Shown in pieces: positions 6,450 through 7,097 of a DNA stretch of 7,097 nt. The position numbers and the translations under genes are program-made. How positions within the stretch are numbered: the first letter of the stretch is position 1; each line of letters begins with the position of its first letter. This DNA is from Verrucomicrobiota bacterium (GTDB taxonomy: Bacteria; Verrucomicrobiota; Kiritimatiellia; B70-G9): positions 1-7,097 of the forward strand of contig QNAJ01000074.1 of the NCBI GenBank assembly GCA_003641465.1, given 5' to 3'. The notes under the pieces are model-generated. The model saw nothing but the letters and a program-made list of their open reading frames with translations, searched no databases and was not told where the DNA came from.

Positions 6450-7097
6450 TCAACCTAAAGGTTTGGCCCCCGGTATGGTTTCCCCCGAAGCCATGTTCAG
6501 GGTGTCCAGCAGCTCCTGCGACGCAAACGGCTTCTGCAGGTAATACGTCGAAGGGCGACCGCGCAGCTCCCGGATCCCCGCGGTCTCCGCGGAAAGCCCG
6601 CTGACCACAATCACCGGCACTCGGACCTGCAACTGGTCCAGACGCTGGCAGAACTCCTGTCCATTGATCTCGGGCATACTATAGTCCACCAGAAGAATAT
6701 CCCCATGCCGGCCGGCGGCGATTTCGCGCAGCGCAGCCATGCCGTCGGCGTATTCATGTACTTCGTAGCCTGCCTCCCCCAGAACCACCCTGCACATCTC
6801 CCTGAAGCGCGGATCGTCGTCTATCACCCAAACAGACCTGCGCGAAGCTCCAGCTTTCCTCTCAGCGGCGCCTGCGGCCCGTTCTCCGCGCTCTTCCTCG
6901 ATGACCGGAAGGAGTACCTCCACGCGCGTCTCTTTTCCCGGACGCGACGATACCGAAATGGTCCCCTCCAATGTTCCTACTATCCCGTACACGTCGGAAA
7001 GCAGGAACGTAGTGGACCCACCCCCCGGCAACTCCGCAGTTTCACCGCTGGTCTGCGGCACGAAGCCGCCCGTATCAGTGACCACCATCTTCAGAAA
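6450..7097 (-). CDS. Hybrid histidine kinase, C-terminal part with degenerate ATPase and intact receiver domain (5' partial)
   Basis: The frame is open to the right edge (FLK precedes the first visible Met at 7088), so the start and any sensor and HisKA domains lie outside. Counting from that Met, residues 1-62 are the end of a HATPase domain: VVTDTGGF stands for the usual DTGxG box, STTFLLSDVYGIV for GTGLGLSxVYGIV, and the closing strand is ISVSSRPGKETRVEVLLPV. Both glycine boxes are damaged and the F-box region is shortened, so ATP binding is doubtful. After an Ala/Glu/Arg-rich linker (about 63-84), residues 85-197 form a complete receiver domain: acidic cluster Asp90-92, phosphoacceptor Asp135 in LLVDYSMP, Ser163 in VVSG and Lys186 in LQKPF. 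The receiver should be phosphorylatable, probably by a partner kinase. It precedes the SRAP gene by 9 bp on the same strand. Confidence 0.88.
   Translation of the reverse strand, partial: FLKMVVTDTGGFVPQTSGETAELPGGGSTTFLLSDVYGIVGTLEGTISVSSRPGKETRVEVLLPVIEEERGERAAGAAERKAGASRRSVWVIDDDPRFREMCRVVLGEAGYEVHEYADGMAALREIAAGRHGDILLVDYSMPEINGQEFCQRLDQLQVRVPVIVVSGLSAETAGIRELRGRPSTYYLQKPFASQELLDTLNMASGETIPGAKPLG

Overview
The window looks like chromosomal DNA from a GC-rich, probably Gram-negative bacterium. Evidence for this is the good Shine-Dalgarno sites, the Sec-exported proteins, the c-di-GMP-type and two-component signalling modules, and the gene order pdxJ-acpS-nnr. That order is common in deltaproteobacteria-like genomes. 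The exported carbohydrate-binding-like protein would also fit PVC-group phyla such as Kiritimatiellota or Lentisphaerota. I cannot fix the taxon from this sequence alone. I see no insertion sequence, phage gene, CRISPR array or toxin-antitoxin pair.

Left half (about 1-3784, plus strand): the 3' part of a gene for a protein with two degenerate GGDEF domains is followed by a promoter candidate and a tight three-gene operon. The operon holds pdxJ (pyridoxine 5'-phosphate synthase), acpS (holo-ACP synthase) and a fused nnrE-nnrD gene (NAD(P)H-hydrate epimerase and dehydratase). Intergenic gaps are only 14 bp and each gene has its own ribosome binding site. The operon joins cofactor synthesis (PLP), cofactor loading (4'-phosphopantetheine on ACP) and cofactor repair (NAD(P)H hydrates).

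Centre (3785-3919): a complete tRNA-Thr(UGU) with encoded CCA lies on the minus strand, tail-to-tail with nnr and only 10 bp from its stop codon.

Right half (3920-7097, all minus strand), read right to left: the C-terminal part of a hybrid histidine kinase with a degraded ATPase domain and an intact receiver domain; 9 bp further, an SRAP-family protein (HMCES/YedK type, abasic-site DNA-protein crosslinker); then a small secreted protein with a CBM4/9-like beta-sandwich; a 247-bp noncoding gap with hairpins; and a secreted protein of unknown function.

The most unusual feature is that both gene ends at the window edges encode signalling proteins with decayed catalytic sites. The left one keeps two RxxD c-di-GMP inhibitory-site motifs at exactly the canonical spacing while both GGDEF signatures are lost, which suggests a c-di-GMP receptor rather than a cyclase. 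The right one keeps its receiver residues but not its ATP-binding glycine boxes. The two secreted proteins are the main unknowns.
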